DNA of 64,000 nucleotides from Nocardioides nematodiphilus (lineage in GTDB: Bacteria; Actinomycetota; Actinomycetes; Propionibacteriales; Nocardioidaceae), in contig NZ_JAIWOY010000002.1 in NCBI RefSeq assembly GCF_020216525.1, positions 186,001-250,000 of the forward strand, read 5' to 3'. The notes under the pieces are model-generated. The model saw nothing but the letters and a program-made list of their open reading frames with translations. It was not told the origin of the DNA and did no database searches. Below, in pieces: positions 26,032 to 34,923 of this stretch (positions are counted from its first letter, which is position 1; the number at the start of each line of letters is the position of its first letter). The translations under genes and the position numbers were made by a program.

Positions 26032-29000
26032 TCGGCGTGATCCAGGACTGATGGGTGACCGGGTTCTTGGTGATCGCGAGCAGCTCGTCCATGTGCGGCT
26101 CGAGTCCGGTGACCTTGTCCAGCGGGACACCCACGATCAGCTGGAAGCCGAGCCCGCGCCAGGCCTGGACCGCACGCCCGGCGAACTCCGAGTCGGCCTT
26201 GACGAAGCCCTCGTCGAGGAAGACCGGGGCGAACCGAGGCCGCGACCGCATCTCGTCGCCGAGGCGGAAGCGCAGCGCCGAGCCGACGATGAACGCCACC
26301 AGCTCCTGCGACTCACCACCGGACTTCTCCCCCAGGGTCCGGTACGTGGCGCGCAGCTCCCCCGAGACGTGGTCGTAGCGCTCGGCACTGATCTCGACGT
26401 GGCGGCGTACGTCCAGCAGCCGGTCGCGCTCGCCCACCACGTCACTGCCCGTCGGGCCGCTGTTGCCGGGGCGCAGCTGCGCCATGAACCGGCTCAGATC
26501 GTTGAAGCGCTTCTCGAGCGCCTCCTCGCTCAACTCGCCGGTCGGTGAGGAGGCCAGCGTCCGCAGGTCCTTCATGAAGACCTGCACGTGCGCCGGCGCG
26601 AGCCGGCGCAGCCGGATCCGCAGCCGGTCGCCGGTCGCGCCGAACTCCAGGCGGCGCAGGATGTCGTTGATCGGGCCGAGGCGGTCCTCGATCTCCTCGA
26701 TCGAGGAGGCCATCGCGCCGAGCAGCGGCACCAGGTCCTGGCCGCTCCACTCGGTGAGCCGGCGCCGCCACTCCGAGCGGCGGTCCGCCAGCCCCTTGGC
26801 CCGGATGTCGTCGAGGATCCGGGCGAAATCCGGATAGGAGTCGGGCCCGGAGCCGAGGTTGGGAGAGTCCCACAGCGACTTGTACATCGCGAAGACCCGG
26901 CTCAGCTCCTCCTCGACCCGCTTGATCTCGGCCTCGGAGTCGCCGACGGCTCCGTGCAGCCGGTCCTGGAGTCGCTGCGCGTTCACCGGGAACTGGTCCA
27001 GGTCGTCGGGATCGCCCGGCTCGACCGCGAGCCGCATCTCGAGCGCGAGCGCGGCCGCCTGCTCCTCGGTCAGGACGACGGCGCCGGTGCGCTCCATCGC
27101 GTCGAGCTGGTCGGCGACGATGTCCTCGGAGTCGACGAGCTCTCCGTGCGCGGCGGCGACCTGCTTCTGCCGGCTCTCCAGACCGAAGCGGTCGCGCTGG
27201 GTCGACTCCAGCTGGGCGGCGAGGTCGTCGATCTGGCCCTGCAGCACCTGCAGCTGGTCGTCGGCCTCGAGGATCTGCTGCCGGCGCCCCTCGAGGTCGG
27301 CGATCCGGCGCTCGCTGCCGGCCACGTCGACGTCCTCGAAGCGCACCATCGCGATGACGTCGTACGCCTTGCGTTGCAGCTCGAGGACGCGCGCGCGGCT
27401 CTCGATGCCGGCCAGTCGCGTGTCGAGCTCGGTGAGCGAGTCCTCGATCCGCGCGAGCTGGGCGTCGAGCTCGGCGATGGCGTCCTCGTTGGAGAAGCCG
27501 ATGATGTTGCGCGCGTCGTTGCGCCCGTGCGAGCCGCGGTTGCCGCTGCGGGTCTGGCCGGCGACGGTGACCCGGTAGCCCGGACCGTCGAGCTCGTCGG
27601 TGGTCTCGACACAGAGCGCGTTGCGGGAGGGCTCGGCGACGTGCGCCTCGACCCAGCCGGTGAACGGGCTGTCCTTGTAGAGCAGCTTGCCCGCGATCCG
27701 CTCCGGGTCGGCGGGTCCGCCGGACGGCAGACCGGTCGGGACGCCCTCGAAGGTGAGGCGTCCACGCATCTGCTGGCCGTCGATCGCGCTGGAGAAGTCC
27801 CGCAGCCGATCGAGCGGCACCAGCATCACGCGCGCGGAGCCGCCCAGGACGGTCTCGATCGCCGAGCGCCAGCGCGCCTCCTCGGGCGCCACGTCGATGA
27901 GCTCGGCCACGAAGGGCAGCTCCTCGGCGCTCATCCCGGCGGCGGTGGCGACCTGGGTGCGCAGGTCGTGCAGGTAGGCCGGCACCCGGCCGGCGCGACT
28001 CTCGAGCGAGGCCCGCTCCTCGCGGACGGCCTTCTGCTCGTTCTTGAGCGGCACCAGCCGGTCACGGACCTCGTCGCGCTCGGCCCTCAGGGAATCAGCC
28101 GCGGCGCCGCTCTCGGCGACCTTCGCGCGGGCGTGCTCCTGCAGCCCGGCGAACGCCTCGGCCGACGCGAGCGCCGACTCGAGGTCCGGTACGTCGGCGT
28201 CGGTCAGCCCCACCAGGGGGTAGAGCCGCTCCTCCAGCTCGGAGAGGCGGGTGCGGCGCTCCTCGCGGACCACCTTCTCCGACTCGGCCTGCGTGGCCAG
28301 CGCCTGCAGGTCACCGCCGCCGGCAGCGCGGTGGGCGTCCTTGGCCGCCTCGAGGTCGCCGAGCAGCTGCGCCTCGGCGGTGCGGACGGAGCCGAGCTCA
28401 TCGACCGTACGGGCGTGCTCGGCCCGATTGGCGACGACGGCGTCGGCGAGCAGCCGCCGGTGGTGCTGCAGCAGCCACAGGCGCACCGGGGTGGCGCCGT
28501 GGAGCATGACGCCGAAGGCGTCCAGCTCGGCGGCGCGCTTGAGCGCCTGCTCACGGCGGTGGTGCAGGTCGGTGATCGGCTCGAGGATCTCGAGCTTGCG
28601 CTGCTCGGTGCGCATCGCGGTGTGCGCGGAGTCGAGGTCGTCGAAGTGCTCGATGGCCCGGTCGGCCGCTGCGTAGGTCGCGGGCCGCTCGAGCACCATC
28701 TCCTTGTAGAGCTCGTCGACGCTGCGGACCTGGTTGCCGGCCTGGATCCGGGCCAGCAGTCGCAGCGCCTTGGCGCCGTCGCCGTTCGCGCCGATGCCGA
28801 GACGGGCGTGCAGCACCGCGGAGAACTCGGCGTACGTGCGGTGCACCCGCAGCCCGGGGAAGAGCTTCTTCAGGGTGTTGGCGTGGAACCGGTCGGCGAC
28901 CGCGACCTCGAGGGAGGCCAGGTCGAGCTGGCCCTCGAGGCTGAGCAGGGCCATCTGGACGTCGCTGGAGCGGGTCGCGCGCCGCGGCACGTAGTACGTG

Positions 29001-29452
29001 CGCGCGGCGGTGAAGCGGGCGCCCTTGTCGTTGACGAACGTCATCGCGACCGCGCCCCACGTGTCCGCGCCCTTGCCGCGAAGCAGCTGCTCGACGGGAC
29101 GGCCGGTCTTGGGGTCGTCGACCACGTCGACGGCGCCGCGCAGATACGAGAGGAGGTTGCGCTGGCCCGCGCTGCGCGCCCGCCCGGCGACGGCGTCGTT
29201 GGAGGCGCCGTTGAACTTCGTGTCCGAGGGCATCATCAGTGCGGTGTAGGCGTCGAGGATCGTCGACTTACCGACACCGGAGGCGCCGGAGATCATGGTG
29301 GCGTCGCCGCCGAGCGGCACGACGGTCAGGCCGCCGAAGCCGCCCCAGTTGATCAGCTGCAGGGTGGTCGCGCGCCACTGCAGGGTCTCGTCGGAGGGCA
29401 GGGAGACGCTCTCCTCGGCGAAGAGCCCGTCCTTCTCGTCGATCGCGGTCAC
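26009..29452 (-). CDS. jetC: SMC-like ATPase JetC/MksB (Wadjet/MksBEF)
   Basis: A 1147-residue SMC-family ATPase. The N-terminal head has TTLQLINWGGFGGL and the Walker A GASGVGKST (residues 56-64); long coiled coils run through about 300-500 and 680-900 around a central hinge-like region; the C-terminal head has the signature SGGESQE (near 1044) and Walker B APVFLDEGF (Asp-Glu near 1080-1081). This is the layout of JetC/EptC/MksB, the loop-extruding motor of Wadjet and related condensins. It starts at GTG within a GTGA overlap with jetB. It is the last gene of its operon: the following gene is convergent, and no JetD lies next to it. Confidence 0.92.
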   Translation of the reverse strand: MTAIDEKDGLFAEESVSLPSDETLQWRATTLQLINWGGFGGLTVVPLGGDATMISGASGVGKSTILDAYTALMMPSDTKFNGASNDAVAGRARSAGQRNLLSYLRGAVDVVDDPKTGRPVEQLLRGKGADTWGAVAMTFVNDKGARFTAARTYYVPRRATRSSDVQMALLSLEGQLDLASLEVAVADRFHANTLKKLFPGLRVHRTYAEFSAVLHARLGIGANGDGAKALRLLARIQAGNQVRSVDELYKEMVLERPATYAAADRAIEHFDDLDSAHTAMRTEQRKLEILEPITDLHHRREQALKRAAELDAFGVMLHGATPVRLWLLQHHRRLLADAVVANRAEHARTVDELGSVRTAEAQLLGDLEAAKDAHRAAGGGDLQALATQAESEKVVREERRTRLSELEERLYPLVGLTDADVPDLESALASAEAFAGLQEHARAKVAESGAAADSLRAERDEVRDRLVPLKNEQKAVREERASLESRAGRVPAYLHDLRTQVATAAGMSAEELPFVAELIDVAPEEARWRSAIETVLGGSARVMLVPLDRLRDFSSAIDGQQMRGRLTFEGVPTGLPSGGPADPERIAGKLLYKDSPFTGWVEAHVAEPSRNALCVETTDELDGPGYRVTVAGQTRSGNRGSHGRNDARNIIGFSNEDAIAELDAQLARIEDSLTELDTRLAGIESRARVLELQRKAYDVIAMVRFEDVDVAGSERRIADLEGRRQQILEADDQLQVLQGQIDDLAAQLESTQRDRFGLESRQKQVAAAHGELVDSEDIVADQLDAMERTGAVVLTEEQAAALALEMRLAVEPGDPDDLDQFPVNAQRLQDRLHGAVGDSEAEIKRVEEELSRVFAMYKSLWDSPNLGSGPDSYPDFARILDDIRAKGLADRRSEWRRRLTEWSGQDLVPLLGAMASSIEEIEDRLGPINDILRRLEFGATGDRLRIRLRRLAPAHVQVFMKDLRTLASSPTGELSEEALEKRFNDLSRFMAQLRPGNSGPTGSDVVGERDRLLDVRRHVEISAERYDHVSGELRATYRTLGEKSGGESQELVAFIVGSALRFRLGDEMRSRPRFAPVFLDEGFVKADSEFAGRAVQAWRGLGFQLIVGVPLDKVTGLEPHMDELLAITKNPVTHQSWITPIRDAAKR

Positions 29453-30183
29453 GCGTCCGCCTCCTCGTCGCTCTCGTCGAACAGCCCCGGCTCGTCCGCG
29501 TCGACGGAGTCGTCGGTCTCGTACGTCGCCTCACCGCTGTTGGCCTGGCGCAGGGCGCTCAGCAGCTCGGCGAGCAGGTCCAGCGGCAGCAGCGGCTCGA
29601 TGGCCTCGCTGATCTCGTAGCGCTCGTCGCCGACGGCGCCGATGAGCAGGCCGCTCTTGACGACCGAGGCGAGCGCGGCGCGGGCGCGCTTCTCGTCGCC
29701 GGACTCGTCGGTGGCGTGGGTCGGGCGGAAGCTCGCGATGTGGTCGACGACGTCCTCGCGGTCGATGAAGACCCGGGTGTCACCGGCGGCGCGACCGGCG
29801 CGGTAGCGGTCACGCAGGTGGACCAGGACGAGCGTCTCCTCGCGCGACCAGGCCGTGTCGTGCAGGAGCGTCGGGAAGCGGGCTCCGGACTCGGAGACGG
29901 CCTGGCGCTTCCAGGCGACCTCGCGGTCGCGGTCGATCATGAGGTCGAGGAAGAGGTCGTTGAGCCGGCCGCGCAGCAGCCGCTCGTGCTCGATGAGGAC
30001 CGGCCAGTCGCGCGGGTGCGTGCGGGCGCTGATGAAGCGCTGCTTGAGCAGGGTCACCAGGGTCTGGCGCTGGGCCATCTCCAGGCCGCCCTCGTCGCCC
30101 TCGAAGAGCGAGACCGAGCCGACGTACTCGTCGACCAGCTCCTCCTCGGACACCTCGATGTCTTCGACGTCGTCGATGCTCAT
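29449..30183 (-). CDS. jetB: JetB/MksE-like DUF4194 protein
   Basis: A 244-residue acidic protein of the DUF4194 type, the KITE-like winged-helix subunit that bridges the SMC motor and kleisin in Wadjet. EMAQRQTLVTLLKQRFISA, HERLLRGRLNDLFLDLMID and RAALASVVKSGLL are consistent with the two winged-helix modules. Both ends are strongly acidic. It overlaps jetA by one base (TGATG) and jetC by four (GTGA), so the three proteins are made in a coupled set. Confidence 0.88.
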   Translation of the reverse strand: MSIDDVEDIEVSEEELVDEYVGSVSLFEGDEGGLEMAQRQTLVTLLKQRFISARTHPRDWPVLIEHERLLRGRLNDLFLDLMIDRDREVAWKRQAVSESGARFPTLLHDTAWSREETLVLVHLRDRYRAGRAAGDTRVFIDREDVVDHIASFRPTHATDESGDEKRARAALASVVKSGLLIGAVGDERYEISEAIEPLLPLDLLAELLSALRQANSGEATYETDDSVDADEPGLFDESDEEADA

Positions 30184-31655
30184 CAGCGCTTCTCCAGGTC
30201 GGGGTCGGGCAGCGGCGTGCGGGGCACGGCGAAGGTACGGGTGGTGCCGTCGGGTCGCACGGACGGATAGGCCTCGGCGTCCTCCTCGACCTCCCAGTCG
30301 CGGGACGCGGCCAGGTGCAGCAGGCCGAAGATCTCCACCGGTCGGCGCAGCGACGGCTCGAGCTCGGCGAACATCTCCCCCAGGGATGCGGGCGGGATGA
30401 GCGCGTGCAGGGCGGTGTCGAGTCGCTCGCGCAGCTCACCGAGCTGCGGGCCGCCCTGGGCGAGCACGTCGGAGAGCGAGAGCGTGACGTCGGCGTCGGT
30501 GGCCGCGATCCGATCGGGGAGCACGTCGTCGGCGGGGTCGTAGAACCGCTCGCGCAGGTGCTCGACGCCGGCGCGACCGGGCAGCAGCGGCACGTCGTGG
30601 GAGGCGCGCGGGCCGGTGTTCGCCATCCACGTCATCAGCTCGGACTCCACCTGGCGCAGGGTCTGCTCCAGCTCGCGGTCGCGGGCGGCGTCGTGGGAGA
30701 CGATGTACTCCTTCAGCGTCGCGGTCACCCGCGAGCGCTGGGAGAGGACCCGGTCGAGACCGTCGCGGACGAGTCGCACGGTGCCGCGCAGCTCGGCCCG
30801 GTCGGCGTCGCCGAGGACGCCGTCGGCGGCGGGGTGCTCGAGCAGTGCGGTCAGGTCCTCGCGCAGCTGGGCGACCAGGGCGTCGTCGCGCAGGAGCGCG
30901 AAGGCACCCTCGAAGGCGCGGCCCTCGTGGGTGGCGGTCATCAGCGCGTCGGCCCGGGCGAGGTAGTCGTCGATGACCTCGCCGGCGGGGCGGTCCTCGG
31001 CACGGAACGCCGCCAGGATCTCCGTACGGATCTGGGCGAACCGCTCCTCGACGCGCGCGAAGTCGCTCGGCAGCGCCGAGATCAGGGAAAGCAGCTCGGT
31101 GAAGCCCTCGACCATGTAGTCCTGGGTGGCGCCGACCATCTCCGCGCCGTCGACGAGCCGGTCGCGCTCGGCCTGCAGGCGCGCGATCTCCTCGTTGAGG
31201 ATGGTGACCCGCGCCGTGCGGTCGGGGTTGGCCTCGGAGTTGAACCGCCGGACGGTGCCGAGGATGGTCGTGATCCGGTGCTCGCTGAGCGTCGCACGGT
31301 CACGGGTGAGGCTCTTGACCAACTCCAGGGCCTGCTGGGCGTGGGAGGTGAGGGTGTAGACCTCGCGGCCCAGCTCGTCGAGCGAGCGCACCAGCCACTG
31401 TCCGCGCATCCAGCGCTGACAGATCTCGCGACCGCTGCCCGCGGGGACGTCGCTCTCCCCGGCGAGCCGCATCTCGGCGAGGTGCTCCTCGACCTGGGTG
31501 TGCAGCCGCGCGGTCGGGATCGGGTTGTTGTTGCGCCCGAAGGCCGACCGGAAGATCGTGATCACGACGGGGGCCTGCCGCTGGTGGAGCAGCTGGAGGG
31601 TGGGCTGCGCGAAGGCGCCCTTGACCCGCGCCAGCTCGGCGGCGATCTGGTTCAC
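30183..31655 (-). CDS. jetA: JetA/MksF-like DUF3375 kleisin
   Basis: A 490-residue DUF3375 protein, the kleisin-type subunit of Wadjet/MksBEF complexes. It begins NQIAAELARVKGAFAQPTLQLL and contains RRFNSEANPD and a long charged helical middle. I chose GTG 31655, preceded by GGGGAGG; an upstream in-frame GTG would add about 14 residues without homology. It is the first gene of the jetABC operon, whose promoter should lie in 31656-31825. Confidence 0.88.
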   Translation of the reverse strand: MNQIAAELARVKGAFAQPTLQLLHQRQAPVVITIFRSAFGRNNNPIPTARLHTQVEEHLAEMRLAGESDVPAGSGREICQRWMRGQWLVRSLDELGREVYTLTSHAQQALELVKSLTRDRATLSEHRITTILGTVRRFNSEANPDRTARVTILNEEIARLQAERDRLVDGAEMVGATQDYMVEGFTELLSLISALPSDFARVEERFAQIRTEILAAFRAEDRPAGEVIDDYLARADALMTATHEGRAFEGAFALLRDDALVAQLREDLTALLEHPAADGVLGDADRAELRGTVRLVRDGLDRVLSQRSRVTATLKEYIVSHDAARDRELEQTLRQVESELMTWMANTGPRASHDVPLLPGRAGVEHLRERFYDPADDVLPDRIAATDADVTLSLSDVLAQGGPQLGELRERLDTALHALIPPASLGEMFAELEPSLRRPVEIFGLLHLAASRDWEVEEDAEAYPSVRPDGTTRTFAVPRTPLPDPDLEKR

Positions 31656-31825
31656 GGGCCTCCCCTCGCGGTCGTCATCTACCGGTACGAGGGGCAAAGT
31701 CTGGCAGAGACCGCCGACAGGCGTGGCAGCGACGGGCGAACCCGCAGGTCAGCCCGCTGCGTGCGGCGGCGGCACGCGGTCGCTCAGCGCACGCGCCGGG
31801 GCACGTTCGGCACCTGCCCGGTCGC

Positions 31826-32365
31826 TCAGCCCTCGAACGTCCCGTGCGCGACGAGGTGCCCGCCGAGGTAGCCGGCGCCGCCCGACAGCGCTGCGCCGGC
31901 GAGGCCGAGCAACACGCCGAGGCGGTGCTTCCCCTTGCGGCGGGCGACCCACGAGCCGGTGTACGCGGCGAGGGCGGCGGAGTTGCCGACCGCGTGCACC
32001 ACGCCGACCCGACGGTCGGTCTGCTTGCTCAGCGAACGCCAGTCGGCCAGGCCGCTGAGCGCGGTCGGCAGGGCGCCGAGGAGGCCGATCCCGACCAGCC
32101 GGGTCGCGGCGTCCTCGCTGCCCTCGGGGCCGAGGAGGTCGAGCATGGAGGCGGACATCCACGCGCCGAGCGGGAGGTCCGTCAGCGGGGGGTGCAGCGA
32201 GTGGCCGAGCCACGCGCCGGTCAGGATCTCATGGACGACCGGACGGTCCGTGATGGCCCGACCCGCCGCTGCGAGCAGGTCGACCCCGGCGTCGAGGGCG
32301 CTGTCCTGCTCGAGGGCGTGGGTCACAGCGACCAGCGGGTTGGCGGAGGAGGCATCAGTGCTCAT
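31826..32365 (-). CDS. DUF2231 membrane protein
   Basis: A 179-residue protein with the DUF2231 signature GAWLGHSLHPPLTDLPLGAW, whose His-Pro pair may bind heme or metal. Four hydrophobic segments follow: GIGLLGALPTALSGLADW, the region around VGNSAALAAYTG, LGVLLGLAGAALSGGAGYLG and the segment at the motif itself. It lies 39 bp after the ammonium transporter on the same strand and may share its transcript. Function unknown. Confidence 0.75.
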   Translation of the reverse strand: MSTDASSANPLVAVTHALEQDSALDAGVDLLAAAGRAITDRPVVHEILTGAWLGHSLHPPLTDLPLGAWMSASMLDLLGPEGSEDAATRLVGIGLLGALPTALSGLADWRSLSKQTDRRVGVVHAVGNSAALAAYTGSWVARRKGKHRLGVLLGLAGAALSGGAGYLGGHLVAHGTFEG

Positions 32366-32404
32366 GCGGGCCCGGTTCCCCGCATCGCGCAGGATCAGAC
32401 CCGA

Positions 32405-33733
32405 TCAGCTGTGGTGGCCGAAGATGCTTCCCGCTCGCGTGCCGCCGGTCGTGTGCAGGTCGTACGCCGTCTCGGCGTGGACGACCAGGTCGATGCCCTG
32501 GACCTCATGATCGGGGTCGATCCGGAAGCCCATCGCCTTGTGGATGACGAGCCCGAGGACACCCGAGGCGACGAAGGAGTAGACCAGCACGACCAGAGCG
32601 CCGACGGACTGGCGACCGAGCTGGGTCATGCCGCCGCCGTAGAGGAGGCCGTCGACACCGGTCGGGGCGCCGGCACTGCCAAGCACGCCGACCAGGATCG
32701 TGCCGACCATGCCACCGACGAGGTGGACACCGACGACGTCGAGCGAGTCGTCGTACTTGTAGCGGTACTTCAGCGCGATCGCCCAGGCACAGACGGCGCC
32801 GGCGACGAGACCGACCACGATCGCGCCGAGCGGCGTGACCGAGCCGCAGGAGGGCGTGATCGCGACCAGCCCCGCGACCATGCCGGAGGCGGCGCCGAGG
32901 GAGGTGGCGTGGCCGTCGCGCAGCCGCTCGACCACCAGCCAGCTGCCGGCGCCGGCAGCACCGGCGACGAGGGTGGCGGCGAAGACGACCGCCGCGTTCT
33001 GGTCCGCGCCGAAGGCCGACCCGGCGTTGAAGCCGAACCAGCCGACCCACAGCAGGCCGGCGCCGAGCATCACCAGGGTGAGGTTGTGGGGGCGCATCGC
33101 GTCATGGCCGAAGCCGACGCGCCGACCGAGGATGAGCGCGAGGGCCAGGCCCGAGGCACCCGAGCAGATCTCCACCGCGGTGCCGCCCGCGAAGTCGATG
33201 ACGTGGACCTTGTTGATCAGCCAGCCGCCGACGTGGCCCGTCCGGGAGGCATCGAAGACCCAGTGCGCGACCGGCGCGTAGACCAGGACGGTCCAGAACG
33301 CGCAGAAGACCATCCAGGCGCCGAAGCGGGCGCGGTCGGCGATCGCGCCGGCGATCAGGCCGCCGGTGATGACCGCGAACAGCCCCTGGAAACAGGCGAA
33401 GAGGATGGTCGGCACGCTCATCCAGTTGTGCTCCCCGCTGACGAGGGACTGGAGGCCGAAGTACTCCCGGGGGCTGCCCAGCACGCCGGCGGCGACGTCG
33501 TCGCCGAACGCCAGCGAGTAGCCGACGAGCACCCAGACGAGGGTGATCACGCCGAGCGCTGCGAACGTCATCATCATCATGTTGAGCACGCTCTTGGAGC
33601 GGACCATGCCCCCGTAGAACAGCGCCAGGCCCGGGACCATCAGCATCACCAGGGCCGCTGCGGCGAGGAGCCAGGCGGTGTCGCCGGCGTCGATCGGGAC
33701 CTCGAGGGCAGGGACGCTCAGCAGGGAGAACAC
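32405..33733 (-). CDS. amt: Ammonium transporter Amt
   Basis: A 442-residue Amt/Mep channel with 11 expected helices that conducts NH4+/NH3. DTAWLLAAAALVMLMVPGLALFYGG is the N-terminal signature; the Phe-gate segments CFQGLFA and WFGFNAGSA are present, and the second pore His is His337 in GVHLVGG. The first pore position, normally His in DFAGGTVVH, is Glu188 (DFAGGTAVEIC). That substitution is known from yeast Mep1/Mep3. No glnK or glnD follows, unlike most actinobacterial amtB-glnK-glnD operons. Confidence 0.92.
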   Translation of the reverse strand: MFSLLSVPALEVPIDAGDTAWLLAAAALVMLMVPGLALFYGGMVRSKSVLNMMMMTFAALGVITLVWVLVGYSLAFGDDVAAGVLGSPREYFGLQSLVSGEHNWMSVPTILFACFQGLFAVITGGLIAGAIADRARFGAWMVFCAFWTVLVYAPVAHWVFDASRTGHVGGWLINKVHVIDFAGGTAVEICSGASGLALALILGRRVGFGHDAMRPHNLTLVMLGAGLLWVGWFGFNAGSAFGADQNAAVVFAATLVAGAAGAGSWLVVERLRDGHATSLGAASGMVAGLVAITPSCGSVTPLGAIVVGLVAGAVCAWAIALKYRYKYDDSLDVVGVHLVGGMVGTILVGVLGSAGAPTGVDGLLYGGGMTQLGRQSVGALVVLVYSFVASGVLGLVIHKAMGFRIDPDHEVQGIDLVVHAETAYDLHTTGGTRAGSIFGHHS

Positions 33734-33780
33734 GGTCCGAAAGCATCCGTGAGGTTTGTTTCCAGCCCGAAGACCTTATG

Positions 33781-34923
33781 TTACGGCCACGTAAACGCGA
33801 CCTGGACGTCCGCGTCGGTCAGGCCGTAGTCAGTCAGCTCGTAGGCATGCGCGGGACGCGCCTTGCCCGTACGCGAATCGGCGTCGATCTCCTTCACCCG
33901 CTGCTGCGCCGCCGCACTCCAGGGGATGTCGAAGCGGTCGTAGATCGCGCTGATGGTGCCGACCGGGTCGGCGACGAAGGCGCGGTAGTCGACGTCGACG
34001 AACTGGTCCTGGTCGTAAGCGGGCCGGGCAGCGGCGAAGGTGCGCCAGGAGCGGCTCAGCATCTCCAGCTGGGTCGTGCCGATCGTCTCGCCGACGAAGG
34101 TGGTCGAGGTGCCCGCGGTGGCCTCGGCGGAGAGCGAGCAGGCCGACGCGATCGAGGCGACCGGGTCCCGGTGGCAGACGACGACCAGCGCATCGGGATA
34201 GACGCTCATCAGGGCGTCGAGCGCCACCAGGTGGCTCGGGTTCTTGAGGACCCAGCGCTTCTCGGCGTCGTGCAGGCCGACCAGCTGCAGGTTGCGGCGG
34301 TGCCGCTCGTACGCGTCGGTCCAGTCCTGCCCGGCGAGCCAGGCGGAGTAGCGCGGGATGTTGGCCAGCGACTCGAAGCCGATCGACTTCCCGGTCTGGC
34401 GCAGGACCCGCCAGCACTCCTCCACCGAGGTGGCGTCCATGTAGTGGATCCCCATGAACTCCGGGTTGGTGACGTGGTGCTGCTGGTAGGCGGCCTGCAG
34501 GGCCTGGAAGACCGGGTCGTCGCCCCAGGTCGCGCGCGGCGGGCGGGGCTCGGGGAACTCCGTCAGCCACGCCTCGAGCCCCTGATGATCGGGGTCGGCG
34601 CACAGCAGCCGGTGCAGCGCGGTGGTGCCGGTGCGCGGGAGCCCGGTGACGAAGATCGGTCGCTCGATCCGTACGTCGCGATGCTCCGGGAACTGCGCGA
34701 ACCGGGCCTCGGTCATCAGCCGCCCGACGAGCGCGCTCTTCACCTGGGCTCGATGGAAGTAGTTGCCCTGAGGGGTCAGGCCGGCCTCGGGCGAGGCGAG
34801 GTCGTCGACCAGGATCCGCAAGCCCTCCTCGTACGCGGTGTCGCCGAAGTCGCTGAGACCGGTCGTGCGGACGGCCGCGGCCTGGATGTCCTCGAAGGAC
34901 CCGACGCCGTCACGCTCCCGCAT
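33781..34923 (-). CDS. Sulfotransferase-family protein (Rv3529c-like)
   Basis: A 380-residue cytosolic sulfotransferase-fold protein. RPIFVTGLPRTGTTALHRLL is the PAPS 5'-phosphosulfate loop and VVVCHRDPVASIASACSL is the 3'-phosphate motif. It is the last gene of the overlapping set LLM oxidoreductase, DUF1214-like, SDR, sulfotransferase. The order DUF1214-like/SDR/sulfotransferase matches M. tuberculosis Rv3531c-Rv3530c-Rv3529c in the KstR regulon, as do the lengths. Its exact steroid reaction is not known. Start at ATG 34923, overlapping the SDR gene by 14 bases. Confidence 0.82.
   Translation of the reverse strand: MRERDGVGSFEDIQAAAVRTTGLSDFGDTAYEEGLRILVDDLASPEAGLTPQGNYFHRAQVKSALVGRLMTEARFAQFPEHRDVRIERPIFVTGLPRTGTTALHRLLCADPDHQGLEAWLTEFPEPRPPRATWGDDPVFQALQAAYQQHHVTNPEFMGIHYMDATSVEECWRVLRQTGKSIGFESLANIPRYSAWLAGQDWTDAYERHRRNLQLVGLHDAEKRWVLKNPSHLVALDALMSVYPDALVVVCHRDPVASIASACSLSAEATAGTSTTFVGETIGTTQLEMLSRSWRTFAAARPAYDQDQFVDVDYRAFVADPVGTISAIYDRFDIPWSAAAQQRVKEIDADSRTGKARPAHAYELTDYGLTDADVQVAFTWP

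Noticed and set aside
26009..29452. Chromosomal SMC or RecN
   Set aside because: The neighbouring DUF3375 and DUF4194 genes and the FLDEGF Walker B context identify the JetC/MksB type.
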